A stretch of 64,000 nucleotides of DNA from Nocardioides cavernaquae (GCF_003600895.1 NZ_QYRP01000002.1:1550001-1614000), one strand, 5' to 3'. Positions 1 through 8,557 are shown, counted from the first letter of the stretch. Notes: generated by a model not told the origin, from the sequence alone. Numbers and translations are program-made.

Positions 1-364
1 CCTGTCCGACCAGGCCCTCGTCAAGGACAACCACGTGCTGGCCGCGGGCGGCGTCGTACCTGCCTATGAGCTGATCAAGGCCCGCTACCCGGACGTTCCG
101 GTCCAGGTCGAGGTGACGACTCTCGAGCAGCTCAAGGAGCTGCTCGAGATCGGTGTCGACCAGATCCTGCTCGACAACATGACGAACGAGCAGATGGCTG
201 AGGCGGTGGCGATCACCGATGGTCGCGCGAAGCTCGAGGCATCCGGTGGGTTGACGCTGGAGCGTGCTGCCGAGGTCGCCGCCACCGGCGTCGACTTCAT
301 CGCGGTCGGTGCGCTCACGCACTCAGCGAAGGTCATGGACATCGCGATGGACCTGCGGGCCTGA
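1..364 (+). CDS. nadC: Nicotinate-nucleotide diphosphorylase (carboxylating), C-terminal part
   Basis: Quinolinate phosphoribosyltransferase makes nicotinate mononucleotide from quinolinate and PRPP in de novo NAD synthesis. Only the last ~120 codons are present; the reading frame enters from the left edge with its first full codon at base 2. The LVKDNH segment close to the edge is the typical active-site region of NadC, followed by ILLDNM and by LEASGG and AVGALTHS near the end, which belong to the phosphate-binding end of the barrel. The stop lies 2 bp before the coaX ATG, so the two genes are probably cotranscribed, joining NAD and CoA synthesis. Family assignment is secure; the N-terminus is not visible. 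Confidence 0.93.
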   Translation, partial: LSDQALVKDNHVLAAGGVVPAYELIKARYPDVPVQVEVTTLEQLKELLEIGVDQILLDNMTNEQMAEAVAITDGRAKLEASGGLTLERAAEVAATGVDFIAVGALTHSAKVMDIAMDLRA

Positions 365-366
365 TC

Positions 367-1155
367 ATGGCGCTCACCTCCACCCTGCTCGCCGCGGACA
401 TCGGCAACTCGATGACCGACCTCGCGCTCGTCGTCGACGGCGAGGTGACCGCTCACTGGCGCGTTTCCACCGACGAACGCCGCACGGCGGACGAGTGGGC
501 AGTGCTGGTGCGAGGTCTGCTTCGCGACTCCGACGATGCGGATGCGCTGAGCGGGATCGCGGTCTGTTCGACCGTCCCCGCAGTGCTGCACGAATGGCGG
601 GAGATGCTGCTGACGCACTTCGCCGACGTGAAGAGCGTCGTGGTCGAGCCCGGCATCCGCACCGGTGTCCCGGTGCTGATGGACAACCCGCGCGAGGTGG
701 GGGCCGACCGGATCCTCAACGCGCTGGCTGCTGCGCACCGCTACGAGGGCCCGACCATCGTCGTCGACTTCGGCACCGCCACGACCTACGACGTGGTGAC
801 CGCCGCCGGCCAGTACGTCGGGGGAGCCATTGCGCCCGGCATCGAGATCTCGCTGGAGGCACTCGGCCGCCGCGGTGCGCAGCTGCGCAAGGTGGAGCTG
901 CTCCGCCCGCGGTCGGTGATCGCCAAGAACACCGTCGAGGCGCTCCAGTCGGGCATGCTCTTCGGCTTCGCGGCGCAGGTCGAGGGCCTGGTCGCGCGGA
1001 TGATCCGCGAGCTCGGGGTCGATCCCTCGTCGGTCAACGTGGTTGCCACCGGATATCTCGCTCCGCTGGTCTACGACGAGGTCGCGTGCTTCACCGACCA
1101 CCGGCCGTGGCTGACCATCGAGGGCCTGATCGAGGTCTACCGCCGCAACTCCTGA
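367..1155 (+). CDS. coaX: Type III pantothenate kinase
   Basis: Catalyses ATP-dependent phosphorylation of pantothenate, the first step of CoA synthesis, in the cytoplasm. The 262-residue length is normal for CoaX. It shows the ASKHA-fold signatures: DIGNSMTDLAL near residue 10 (phosphate 1 loop), an aspartate in DFGTATTYDVV near residue 135, and GGAIAPGIEIS shortly after. The ATG is 2 bp beyond the nadC stop, consistent with translational coupling. Type III enzymes typically need a monovalent cation and resist CoA feedback (family knowledge, not visible here). Confidence 0.95.
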   Translation: MALTSTLLAADIGNSMTDLALVVDGEVTAHWRVSTDERRTADEWAVLVRGLLRDSDDADALSGIAVCSTVPAVLHEWREMLLTHFADVKSVVVEPGIRTGVPVLMDNPREVGADRILNALAAAHRYEGPTIVVDFGTATTYDVVTAAGQYVGGAIAPGIEISLEALGRRGAQLRKVELLRPRSVIAKNTVEALQSGMLFGFAAQVEGLVARMIRELGVDPSSVNVVATGYLAPLVYDEVACFTDHRPWLTIEGLIEVYRRNS

Positions 1156-1279
1156 CGGTTTATCGCGGGTTTTCCTGATATCCCGATAATGCGGATCGCT
1201 AATTCCGGCTGTTGTTTTGTGAATTCGTTCGCTAATGTCGCGACGTCTTTTCTTTTCGCGATTGTCTGGAGTGGAATTC
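1156..1279. other. AT-rich leader upstream of lsr2
   Basis: This 124-bp gap is clearly richer in A/T than its surroundings, with runs such as GTTGTTTTGTGAATTCG. Lsr2 prefers AT-rich DNA, so autoregulation is plausible (inference). An imperfect Rex-like site lies inside at 1217-1234. No convincing hairpin terminator for coaX was found. Confidence 0.5.
1217..1234. promoter_or_regulatory. Weak Rex-operator-like site upstream of lsr2
   Basis: The 18-mer starts with a perfect left half-site TTGTGAA, then 4 nt, then TTCGCTA, which matches 5 of 7 positions of the right half-site TTCACAA. It resembles the stronger sites at rex and nuoA in this window but could be chance in an AT-rich stretch. Confidence 0.3.
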
Positions 1280-1597
1280 ATGGCGCAGAAGGTCAGCATC
1301 ATCCTGGTCGACGACATCGACGGCGGCGACGCCGACGAGACCGTCACCTTCGCCCTCGACGGCACCGGCTACGAGATCGACCTGTCCGCGGCCAACGCCG
1401 CGAAGCTGCGCGAGGCCATCGCGCCGTACGTCGGCCACGCGCGGAAGCTGACCGGCCGCAAGCCGGCCGCCAAGAAGTCGTCGGGGACCTCCACCAAGGA
1501 GGTCCGTGAGTGGGCCCGCGCCAACGGCTGGCCCTCGCTCGGCGACCGTGGACGCGTCCCCGCCGACGTCCAGCAGGCGTACGACGCCGCCAACTGA
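1280..1597 (+). CDS. lsr2: Lsr2 nucleoid-associated protein
   Basis: Lsr2 is the actinobacterial H-NS analogue; it bridges AT-rich DNA and silences acquired genes. The 105-residue protein begins MAQKVSIILVDD, the N-terminal oligomerisation domain typical of the family. A Lys/Ala-rich linker (about residues 56-72) leads to the C-terminal DNA-binding domain with REWARANG and the minor-groove-binding RGR at residues 90-92. An in-frame ATG at 1235 would add 15 residues not seen in the family; the ATG at 1280 follows a GGAG at about 1267 and restores the standard N-terminus. Placement just upstream of clpC matches other actinobacteria. Confidence 0.96.
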   Translation: MAQKVSIILVDDIDGGDADETVTFALDGTGYEIDLSAANAAKLREAIAPYVGHARKLTGRKPAAKKSSGTSTKEVREWARANGWPSLGDRGRVPADVQQAYDAAN

Positions 1598-1601
1598 CCC
1601 G

Positions 1602-1667
1602 TCGACACGGCGCAAGTTCGGCGTCGACACGGCGCAAGGTTGAGGTCGAGACGGCGCTTCTTGCGCG
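1602..1667 (+). repeat. Three tandem 22-bp units ahead of clpC
   Basis: Three units start at 1602, 1624 and 1646, each 22 bp after the last. The first two open with TCGACACGGCGC and the third with TCGAGACGGCGC. Members of the same family occur beyond clpC (4351-4485) and between radA and the methyltransferase (10153-10196). Because 22 is not divisible by 3, the period is not coding. Confidence 0.8.
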
Positions 1668-1685
1668 TGTTCGCTGACAGCGATC
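1668..1685 (+). promoter_or_regulatory. ClgR box upstream of clpC
   Basis: TGTTCGCTGACAGCGATC matches the published ClgR consensus WNNWCGCYNANRGCGWWS at every position (consensus recalled from Corynebacterium work) and also the Streptomyces form GTTCGC-5N-GCG. ClgR activates clp genes in actinobacteria. The site lies about 30-40 bp upstream of a -10-like TAGGGT at 1712-1717, a sensible place for an activator. Function is inferred. Confidence 0.7.
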
Positions 1686-1711
1686 GGTATCGACGCCAAT
1701 CCGGGAACACG

Positions 1712-1717
1712 TAGGGT
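1712..1717 (+). promoter_or_regulatory. Candidate clpC -10 element
   Basis: TAGGGT lies downstream of the ClgR box and about 90 bp before the clpC start, implying a leader of roughly 80 nt. No good -35 is visible, as expected for an activator-dependent promoter. Confidence 0.4.
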
Positions 1718-1806
1718 GGAGTCGGACGTTGGTCCCAGCGTCTACCTCGTTATCCCGCACCCAGCGGGTGGGCGATGGTGGACCCGATGACGAGGAGCGA
1801 TGAGCG

Positions 1807-4341
1807 ATGTTCGAGCGGTTCACTGACCGAGCCCGACGAGTGGTGGTGCTGGCCCAGGAAGAGGCCCGCATGCTCTCGCACAACTACATCGGCACCGAGC
1901 ACATCCTGCTCGGCCTGATCCACGAGGGCGAAGGCGTTGCCGCCAAGGCACTCGAGTCGCTGGACATCTCGCTGGAGGCCGTCCGCGCGCAGGTCGAGGA
2001 GATCATCGGCCAGGGCCAGCAGGCTCCGTCCGGTCACATTCCCTTCACGCCGCGTGCCAAGAAGGTGCTCGAGCTGTCCCTGCGCGAGGCGCTGCAGCTC
2101 GGTCACTCCTACATCGGCACGGAGCACATCCTGCTCGGCCTGATCCGTGAGGGTGAGGGCGTCGCTGCCCAGGTGCTGCAGAAGCTCGGCGCCGACCTCA
2201 ACCGTGTGCGCCAGCAGGTCATCCAGCTGCTCTCCGGCTTCCAGGGCAAGGAGGGCGGCGCGTCCGCCAGCGGCGCCCCGAGCCAGAGCGGTGACGCCCC
2301 GTCGTCGTCCCTGGTCCTCGACCAGTTCGGCCGCAACCTGACCCAGGCTGCGCGCGAGGGCAAGCTCGACCCGATCATCGGCCGTGAGGTGCAGATCGAG
2401 CGGGTCATGCAGATCCTGTCGCGTCGCACGAAGAACAACCCGGTCCTGATCGGTGAGCCGGGCGTCGGCAAGACGTCCATCGTCGAAGGTCTGGCCCAGA
2501 ACATCGTCAAGGGCAACGTCCCCGAGACGCTGCGTGACAAGCACATCTACACGCTCGACCTGGGTGCGCTCGTCGCAGGTTCGCGCTACCGCGGTGACTT
2601 CGAGGAGCGCCTGAAGAAGGTGCTCAAGGAGATCCGCACCCGCGGCGACATCGTGCTCTTCATCGACGAGATCCACACGCTGGTCGGTGCCGGTGCTGCC
2701 GAGGGCGCGATCGACGCGGCCTCCATCCTCAAGCCGATGCTGGCCCGCGGGGAGCTCCAGACCATCGGCGCGACCACTCTCGAGGAGTACCGCAAGTACC
2801 TCGAGAAGGACGCCGCGCTCGAGCGCCGCTTCCAGCCGATCCAGGTCCCCGAGCCGTCGATCGCGGAGACGATCGAGATGCTCAAGGGCCTGCGTGACCG
2901 CTACGAGGCACACCACCGCGTGACCATCACCGACGAGGCGCTGGTCTCCGCCGCCACGCTGGCCGACCGCTACATCTCCGACCGGTTCCTGCCGGACAAG
3001 GCGATCGACCTCATCGACGAGGCGGGCTCGCGCCTGCGCATCCGTCGCATGACCGCGCCGCCGGACCTGCGTGAGTTCGACGACAAGATCGCCGACGTCC
3101 GCCAGCGCAAGGAAGGCGCCATCGACGGCCAGGACTTCGAGGCGGCTGCGGCCCTCCGTGACGAGGAGAAGCAGCTCATCCTCAAGAAGTCGGAGCGCGA
3201 GAAGCAGTGGCGTGCCGGTGACATGGACGTCGTCGCGGAGGTCGACGAGGAGCTCATTGCCGAGGTCCTCGCGGTCGCCACGGGCATCCCGATCGTCAAG
3301 CTGTCCGAGGAGGAGTCGACCCGGCTGCTCAAGATGGAGGACGAGCTGCACAAGCGCGTCATCGGTCAGGAAGAGGCCGTCAAGGCTCTCTCCCGCGCCA
3401 TCCGTCGTACTCGTGCCGGCCTGAAGGACCCCAAGCGTCCCGGCGGCTCGTTCATCTTCGCCGGCCCGTCCGGTGTTGGTAAGACGTGGCTGTCCAAGAC
3501 GCTTGCCGAGTTCCTCTTCGGCGACGAGGACGCGCTGATCCAGCTCGACATGTCGGAGTTCTCCGAGAAGCACACCGTCTCGCGGCTCTTCGGCTCGCCT
3601 CCGGGCTACGTCGGTTACGAAGAGGGTGGTCAGCTCACCGAGAAGGTGCGCCGCAAGCCGTTCTCCGTCGTGCTCTTCGACGAGGTCGAGAAGGCACACC
3701 CGGACATCTTCAACTCGCTGCTGCAGATCCTCGAGGAAGGTCGCCTGACCGACTCGCAGGGCCGCGTCGTCGACTTCAAGAACACCGTGATCATCATGAC
3801 CACGAACCTCGGCACCCGCGACATCTCCAAGAGCGTCAACCTCGGCTTCAACCAGTCGGGTGACGTCGCGGGCTCCTACGAGCGCATGAAGAACAAGGTG
3901 TCGGACGAGCTCAAGCAGCACTTCCGCCCGGAGTTCCTCAACCGCGTCGACGAGATCGTGGTCTTCCCGCCGCTGACCAAGGACCAGATCATCGCGATGG
4001 TCGACAACATGATCGCCTCGGTCGAGCTCCGCATGAAGGACCGCGACATGTCCCTCGAGCTGACCCAGGCGGCCAAGGACCTGCTCGCGACCCGCGGTTT
4101 CGACCCGGTGCTCGGTGCGCGTCCGCTGCGTCGCACGGTCCAGCGCGAGATCGAGGACGTGCTGGCCGAGAAGATGCTGTTCGGCGAGATCGGCCCCGGC
4201 CAGATCGTGCTGGTCGGCGTCGAGGGTGAGGGTCCGTCCGCGACCTTCACCTTCCACGGCCAGAAGGTCTCGACCATCCCGGACGTCCCGCCGCTGGAGA
4301 CGACCGCTGACGGCAGTGCCGAGGCTGCAGAGTCCGAGTGA
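1807..4341 (+). CDS. clpC: ATP-dependent Clp protease ATPase subunit ClpC
   Basis: ClpC is the AAA+ unfoldase that feeds substrates to ClpP. The 844-residue protein has the full architecture: duplicated Clp_N repeats (about 1-145), first AAA+ module with Walker A GEPGVGKT near 216 and Walker [10 protein letters not shown], a middle domain with a UVR-like helix pair (about 415-450), and second AAA+ module with Walker A GPSGVGKT near 553 and Walker [12 protein letters not shown]. The LGF near 679 is the ClpP-docking loop. The ATG follows a purine-rich GAGGAGCGATGAGCG. In M. tuberculosis ClpC1 the residue after the second GKT is Glu; here it is Trp, a small deviation. A ClgR box precedes the gene. 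Confidence 0.97.
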   Translation: MFERFTDRARRVVVLAQEEARMLSHNYIGTEHILLGLIHEGEGVAAKALESLDISLEAVRAQVEEIIGQGQQAPSGHIPFTPRAKKVLELSLREALQLGHSYIGTEHILLGLIREGEGVAAQVLQKLGADLNRVRQQVIQLLSGFQGKEGGASASGAPSQSGDAPSSSLVLDQFGRNLTQAAREGKLDPIIGREVQIERVMQILSRRTKNNPVLIGEPGVGKTSIVEGLAQNIVKGNVPETLRDKHIYTLDLGALVAGSRYRGDFEERLKKVLKEIRTRGDIVLFIDEIHTLVGAGAAEGAIDAASILKPMLARGELQTIGATTLEEYRKYLEKDAALERRFQPIQVPEPSIAETIEMLKGLRDRYEAHHRVTITDEALVSAATLADRYISDRFLPDKAIDLIDEAGSRLRIRRMTAPPDLREFDDKIADVRQRKEGAIDGQDFEAAAALRDEEKQLILKKSEREKQWRAGDMDVVAEVDEELIAEVLAVATGIPIVKLSEEESTRLLKMEDELHKRVIGQEEAVKALSRAIRRTRAGLKDPKRPGGSFIFAGPSGVGKTWLSKTLAEFLFGDEDALIQLDMSEFSEKHTVSRLFGSPPGYVGYEEGGQLTEKVRRKPFSVVLFDEVEKAHPDIFNSLLQILEEGRLTDSQGRVVDFKNTVIIMTTNLGTRDISKSVNLGFNQSGDVAGSYERMKNKVSDELKQHFRPEFLNRVDEIVVFPPLTKDQIIAMVDNMIASVELRMKDRDMSLELTQAAKDLLATRGFDPVLGARPLRRTVQREIEDVLAEKMLFGEIGPGQIVLVGVEGEGPSATFTFHGQKVSTIPDVPPLETTADGSAEAAESE

Positions 4342-4497
4342 CCTGAAGCGTCGACACGGCGCGACTTCGACATCGACACGGCGCAAGATTCAGTTCTTGC
4401 GCCGTGTCGATGTGTTTCCGGACAACTTCGGGCCGTCTCGAGGTCGAAGTCGCGCCGTGTCGACCTCGAAGTAGCGCCGTGTCGACGGGGTGGTGGG
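4342..4497. repeat. Nested palindrome of 22-bp-spaced repeats between clpC and mutY
   Basis: The gap between convergent clpC and mutY holds five copies of TCGACACGGCGC: direct at 4351-4362 and 4373-4384, inverted at 4399-4410, 4452-4463 and 4474-4485. Direct copies are 22 bp apart, as are the last two inverted copies. Copy 2 and the first inverted copy form a perfect 18-bp stem with a 6-nt loop (about 4371-4412); copy 1 with the second inverted copy forms a 22-bp perfect inverted repeat around it. It could serve as a two-way terminator for clpC and mutY. Confidence 0.85.
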
Positions 4498-5364
4498 TCA
4501 GGGGAGGGCGTAGAAGCCCGGCTCCGGCTCGGTGAGCAGTCCGTCGGCGAGCAGTGATGCGAGGGCACGCTCGCGCTGGTCCTCGATGGCCCAGACGACG
4601 TCGAGGCGGTGCCGGGCCACGGCACCTTCTGCGTCGCGTACGACGGCCAGTAGGCGCCCGCGGCACTGGCGGTCGGTGCCGGCATAGGTCTGCACCTTGC
4701 GTGCCGGCCCCTCGTACGCCGGCCGGCCCGCGCCCTGCCACGCGCACAGATCGACGACGGGGCAGCGGCCGCAGGAGGGCTCGGAAGCGGTGCACACGAG
4801 CGCTCCGAGCTCCATCGTTGCGATCGACCAGGCTGCCGCGGTCTCCTCGTCGGGCGGGAGGACGGAGGCGGCAAGGTCGCGCTCCGCCCGGTTGACCGAT
4901 GGCGCCGGGAACTCGACCCCGGAGAGCGTGCGGCCCAGCACCCGCCGGACGTTGGTGTCGAGGACGACCTGTCGCCGGCCGAACGCGAAGGTGGCGATCG
5001 CGGCTGCGGTGTAGTCGCCGACACCCGGCAGCGCCAGCAACTCGGCGTACGTCGAGGGGACCTGGCCGCCGTGCTCGTCCCGGATCACGGTGGCTGCAGC
5101 ATGCAGTCGGAGCGCGCGGCGCGGGTAGCCCAGGCGTCCCCACGCGCGAACGGCCTCCCCCGCCGCGTCGTCGGCGAGGGCACCAGGCGTTGGCCAGCGC
5201 TCGAGCCATGCCTCGTGGACGGGCAGGACGCGCACGACCGGGGTCTGCTGCAGCATGAACTCGGACACCATGACCGACCACGCGCTGACGTGGTCCCCCC
5301 GCCACGGGAGATCGCGGCGATGTTCGTCGTACCAGTCGAGGACCGGTGCCCACAGCTCACTCAT
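4498..5364 (-). CDS. mutY: A/G-specific adenine glycosylase
   Basis: Removes adenine mispaired with 8-oxoguanine, preventing G:C to T:A mutations. The 288-residue protein has the helix-hairpin-helix LPGVGDYTAAAI (about 112-123), catalytic Glu35 in VSEFMLQQT and the conserved Asp136 in VVLDTNVRRVL. The 4Fe-4S cluster ligands follow C-X6-C-X2-C-X5-C (CTASEPSCGRCPVVDLC). A reduced NUDIX-like C-terminal part follows; the protein is shorter than E. coli MutY but normal for actinobacteria. It is convergent with clpC and shares the palindromic gap. Confidence 0.95.
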   Translation of the reverse strand: MSELWAPVLDWYDEHRRDLPWRGDHVSAWSVMVSEFMLQQTPVVRVLPVHEAWLERWPTPGALADDAAGEAVRAWGRLGYPRRALRLHAAATVIRDEHGGQVPSTYAELLALPGVGDYTAAAIATFAFGRRQVVLDTNVRRVLGRTLSGVEFPAPSVNRAERDLAASVLPPDEETAAAWSIATMELGALVCTASEPSCGRCPVVDLCAWQGAGRPAYEGPARKVQTYAGTDRQCRGRLLAVVRDAEGAVARHRLDVVWAIEDQRERALASLLADGLLTEPEPGFYALP

Positions 5365-5440
5365 GACCCGCAGACCTTAACTGTTGAAGCGGATCCGGGG
5401 GTGGCCAGCGTGCCTGACCGATCCGGGCCGTCCGGCTGGT

Positions 5441-5446
5441 TACGGT
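5441..5446 (+). promoter_or_regulatory. -10 element of a leaderless promoter (5453 gene)
   Basis: TACGGT ends exactly 6 nt before the ATG at 5453, so transcription would start at or next to the start codon. Confidence 0.6.
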
Positions 5447-5452
5447 TGCGCC

Positions 5453-6235
5453 ATGAGCAGCCTGACCCAGCCCCGGGGACCCTTGCCGGCCCGCGTGTAC
5501 TGGACCCGGCGACTGATCCTGGTGGCTGTGGCGCTGCTCCTGTTCGTCACGATCGCACGCGTCCTTGGTGGCGGCAGCGATGGCAAGGGCACCGGTGACC
5601 CGAAGGCGCAGCTGGCCGACGCCGGCGTCAGGACGTCGACGACCGCCGCAGCAGGGGATGCGACGACAGGTGCCGCTGCCCCCACGAGCACGACCTCGGG
5701 CAAGCCCGGTCGCAAGGCTCCGCTCGCCAGCCCATCCGGTCCGTGCGAGCCGGCCGACGTCAAGGTGACGCCGGTGATCGAGCGTGCCGCGGGCGGCCAG
5801 ACGGTCCCGCTCAAGCTTGCGCTGAGCAGCAGCATCGCCGCCTGCACGTTCACCGTCTCGGCAAAGACCATCGTCCTCAAGATCGTGTCCGGCAAGGACA
5901 ACATCTGGAGCAGCCAGCAGTGCCCGAGCAGCATCCGGCAGACCGACGTGGTCGTGCGCTCCGCGGTCCCGGCCGAGGTCGTCGTCCACTGGGACGCCCG
6001 TCGCTCCGACGAGGACTGCTCGCGCTCGGCCGGCTGGGCCGAGCTCGGCTACTACCACGCGATCGCGGCGACGCTCGGTGGCGAGCCGACGGACACCCAG
6101 TTCCAGCTGACCCGTCCGCCGGCCGTCGTCGTGACGGTCACGCCGAAGCCCAAGGCCACGACGGCCAGCCCCTCGGCGTCGGCCTCGGCAGCCAGCCAGT
6201 CGCCCGCCCGCCAGTCGCCGGTCAGCGCGCGCTGA
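5453..6235 (+). CDS. Membrane-anchored hypothetical protein
   Basis: I do not recognise this 260-residue protein. A short basic N-terminus is followed by one hydrophobic segment at about residues 20-38 (LILVAVALLLFVTIARVL), then a Gly/Ala/Thr/Ser-rich linker (about 40-90), a compact domain with four cysteines (about 95-225; CEPADVKV, ACTFTVS, QCPSS, DCSRS), and a Pro/Ser/Ala-rich tail. It is probably a type II membrane protein with an extracytoplasmic domain stabilised by disulfides. An upstream in-frame TTG at 5384 would add 23 residues, but the leaderless promoter points to the ATG at 5453. The stand-alone position between mutY and a glycosyltransferase gives no clear role. Confidence 0.8.
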   Translation: MSSLTQPRGPLPARVYWTRRLILVAVALLLFVTIARVLGGGSDGKGTGDPKAQLADAGVRTSTTAAAGDATTGAAAPTSTTSGKPGRKAPLASPSGPCEPADVKVTPVIERAAGGQTVPLKLALSSSIAACTFTVSAKTIVLKIVSGKDNIWSSQQCPSSIRQTDVVVRSAVPAEVVVHWDARRSDEDCSRSAGWAELGYYHAIAATLGGEPTDTQFQLTRPPAVVVTVTPKPKATTASPSASASAASQSPARQSPVSAR

Positions 6236-6253
6236 CCCAGCGGCCCACTCGGG

Positions 6254-6259
6254 TAGCCT
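6254..6259 (+). promoter_or_regulatory. -10 element upstream of the glycosyltransferase
   Basis: TAGCCT ends 7 nt before an ATG at 6267, which opens a 13-codon reading frame (6267-6308) that overlaps the ATG chosen for the glycosyltransferase at 6299. The mRNA may therefore start with a tiny leader peptide. Confidence 0.45.
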
Positions 6260-6298
6260 CCGCTTCATGATCGACGCTTGCCGCAAGGCCTGGGCCCC

Positions 6299-7423
6299 AT
6301 GCTGCTGAAACGCTCTGCGCGGCCGTGGAAGGACGCCGATCCGCTGATCAGCGTCGTCGTGCCGATGTACAACGTCGCGGAGTACGTCGCGGACAGCCTC
6401 GACAGCATCCTGCGCCAGCCGGTCAGCCAGTTCCAGGTCATCGTCGTCGACGACGCCTCGACGGACGGCTCCCGCGAGATCGTCGAGCGGTACGCCGCGG
6501 AGCACGGCCGCATCCAGCTGGTCTGCCTGCCCGAGCGCAGTGGCGTCAGCACCGCCCGCAACGTGGCGATGCCGCTCTGCACCGCGCCGTACGTCACGTT
6601 CGTCGACCCCGACGACGAGCTGCCGGCCGACGCCTGGTCGGCGATGCTGAAGACGTTGAAGAAGACCGGCTCCGACTTCGTGGTCGGCAAGGCCGAGCGG
6701 GTCAGCACCGAACGCCGCTACGTCACTCCGCTGATGCAGCGCAACCACGCCGAGCGGCGGCTCGGGATCACGATCGAGGACGCGCCGCTGATGCTGGCCG
6801 ACGTCTTCGTGTGGAACAAGATCTTCACGCGCGAGTTCTGGGAGCGCGCGGCCATCCACTTCCCGGAGCGCACCCGCTACCAGGACCAGGTGGCCCTCAC
6901 GCAGGCTTTCCTCGCGGCGAAGAAGTTCGACGTGATCACCGAAATCGTCTACGAGTGGCGCTTCCGTCACGACCTGAGCTCGGCGACGCAGCGACGCATC
7001 GAGATCACCAACATCCGCGAGCGGCGCCAGACCAAGTTCATGACGCTGGAGATGGTGCGAGAGCACGGCTCCGCCGAGATCATGGAGGTGCTGCTCCGCG
7101 AGATCCTCCCGATCGACATGTGGGAGCACTACCGCGCGGTGCGCCTCGGTGATGACGAGTACTGGCACGTCCTGCGCGACATGCAGATCCAGATCTGGAA
7201 CGACGAGTCCGTGCCGTTCGAGCTGACCACCGTGCCCGTGCAGCAGCGGTTGATGGGCGTCCTCGTGGCACAGGACCGGCGCGACGACCTGCTCACGCTG
7301 ATCGACTACCTCGACGCGCTCCCGGGTGGGCTGCAGTTCGAGGAGGTCGACGGCGAGCGTCAGGCCGTGCTGCCGTTCCGCGACGACGCGCGCATCCCGC
7401 GGGCGGCGTACGTCGTCGGCTGA
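6299..7423 (+). CDS. Family 2 glycosyltransferase
   Basis: A GT-A fold transferase of about 374 residues that moves a sugar from a nucleotide donor, probably to a cell-wall or surface polymer (substrate unknown). The N-terminal domain shows ISVVVPMYNVAEYV, VIVVDDASTDGS with its donor-binding aspartates, SGVSTARN and the metal-binding DPDDE. The C-terminal ~170 residues are charged and resemble the tails of teichoic-acid or capsule glycosyltransferases. No transmembrane segment is visible. The ATG at 6299 is chosen; an in-frame TTG at 6278 is the alternative. A short overlapping ORF at 6267-6308 may couple translation. Confidence 0.85.
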   Translation: MLLKRSARPWKDADPLISVVVPMYNVAEYVADSLDSILRQPVSQFQVIVVDDASTDGSREIVERYAAEHGRIQLVCLPERSGVSTARNVAMPLCTAPYVTFVDPDDELPADAWSAMLKTLKKTGSDFVVGKAERVSTERRYVTPLMQRNHAERRLGITIEDAPLMLADVFVWNKIFTREFWERAAIHFPERTRYQDQVALTQAFLAAKKFDVITEIVYEWRFRHDLSSATQRRIEITNIRERRQTKFMTLEMVREHGSAEIMEVLLREILPIDMWEHYRAVRLGDDEYWHVLRDMQIQIWNDESVPFELTTVPVQQRLMGVLVAQDRRDDLLTLIDYLDALPGGLQFEEVDGERQAVLPFRDDARIPRAAYVVG

Positions 7424-7428
7424 GGTCC

Positions 7429-7444
7429 GACCGCGGGCGCGGTC
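7429..7444. terminator. Hairpin between convergent genes
   Basis: GACCGCG and CGCGGTC form a 7-bp stem with a 2-nt loop directly after the glycosyltransferase stop. A second imperfect pair, GGGTGACC/GGGTCCC, follows at about 7449-7467. There is no T-run, as usual in high-GC actinobacteria. It could serve the glycosyltransferase and disA. Confidence 0.45.
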
Positions 7445-7471
7445 AGGCGGGTGACCCTGCGGGTCCCTCAG

Positions 7472-8557
7472 TCAGACGTAGCGCTCGAGGATGCTGGACT
7501 CGGCCAGCCGGGAGAGCCCCTCGCGGACGCTGCGTGCGCGCAGCTCGCCAACGCCCTCGACGGCCTGCAAGTCATCGATGCTGGCCGCGAGGAGCTTCTG
7601 CAGCGTGCCGAAGTGCTCGATGAGCCGCTCGACCACGGCAGCGGGAAGACGCGGGACCTTGGCCAGCAGGCGGAAGCCGCGCGGGGTGACCGCTCCGTCG
7701 AGGTGCTCGCTCGTGCCGAGGCCGAGCGCGCGCGCCACGGAGGCGGGGTCGACCAGGTCGGTGGCGTCGAGGTGCTCGAGTCGGAGCAGCAGCTCCTCGG
7801 GGCTCTTGGCCTTGCGGCCGCCCGGGAGGTAGTCGCGGATGACCAGCTCGCGCTCCATGTCGACGCCGGTGATCAGCTCCTCGAGCTGCAGGGTCAGCAG
7901 GCGGCCGTCGGTGCCGAGCTCGAGCACGTAGTCCTCGATCTCGCGCGCGATCCGCGTGACCATCTCGAGGCGCTGGGCGACGACCGCGACGTCGCGGACG
8001 GTGACCAGGTCCTCGATCTCCAGCGCTGACAGGGTCGACGAGACTTCGTCGAGGCGCATCTTGTATCGCTCGAGCGTGGCCAGGGCCTGGTTGGCGCGGG
8101 TCAGGATGCGGCCGGAGTCCTCGAGGACGTGCCTGGTCTCGCCGACGTACGCCGCGATGATCTGCATCGACTGGGACACCGAGATCACCGGGAAACCGGT
8201 CTGCCGGGCAACACGGTCCGCCGTGCGGTGGCGGGTGCCGGTCTCGTCCGAGGGGATGGTGTGGTCGGGCATGAGGTGGACCGCGGCACGGTGGATGCGG
8301 GTCAGCTCGGCGTCGATGATGATCGCGCCGTCCATCTTCGCCAGCTCGCGCAGGCCGGTGGCCGTGAAGGGCACGTCGAGCTGGAATCCGCCGGTGGAGA
8401 TCGACTCGACGGTGCGGTCGTAGCCGATGACGATCAGGGCACCCGTGCGGCCGCGGAGGATGCGCTCGAGGGCGTCGCGCAAGGGCGTGCCGGGGGCGAT
8501 GGAGGCGAGTGTGGCGCGGAGGCGCAGCACCTCGTCGGAGCGCTCGATGGCGGCCAC
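7472..8557 (-). CDS. disA: DNA integrity scanning diadenylate cyclase DisA
   Basis: Condenses two ATP into the second messenger c-di-AMP and scans DNA for branched intermediates. The 361-residue protein has the DAC domain with DGA at 76-78 and RHR at 109-111 (TGTRHRTAD), both essential catalytic motifs; a central helical spine; and a C-terminal helix-hairpin-helix DNA-binding domain (LQAVEGVGELRARSVREGL). It starts with GTG. The neighbouring radA lies just upstream on the same strand; RadA inhibits DisA in other bacteria, and this pairing is conserved in actinobacteria. Confidence 0.97.
   Translation of the reverse strand: MAAIERSDEVLRLRATLASIAPGTPLRDALERILRGRTGALIVIGYDRTVESISTGGFQLDVPFTATGLRELAKMDGAIIIDAELTRIHRAAVHLMPDHTIPSDETGTRHRTADRVARQTGFPVISVSQSMQIIAAYVGETRHVLEDSGRILTRANQALATLERYKMRLDEVSSTLSALEIEDLVTVRDVAVVAQRLEMVTRIAREIEDYVLELGTDGRLLTLQLEELITGVDMERELVIRDYLPGGRKAKSPEELLLRLEHLDATDLVDPASVARALGLGTSEHLDGAVTPRGFRLLAKVPRLPAAVVERLIEHFGTLQKLLAASIDDLQAVEGVGELRARSVREGLSRLAESSILERYV

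Noticed and set aside
85..1365. Long antisense frame across nadC, coaX and lsr2
   Set aside because: It crosses three well-supported genes and has no protein-like motif.
1602..1667. Regular repeats that could suggest a CRISPR array
   Set aside because: The 22-bp units are back to back without unique spacers, and there are no cas genes.
1750..4386. An 878-codon open frame antisense to clpC
   Set aside because: It is the high-GC shadow of clpC; it has no recognisable domain, while the + strand encodes a full ClpC.
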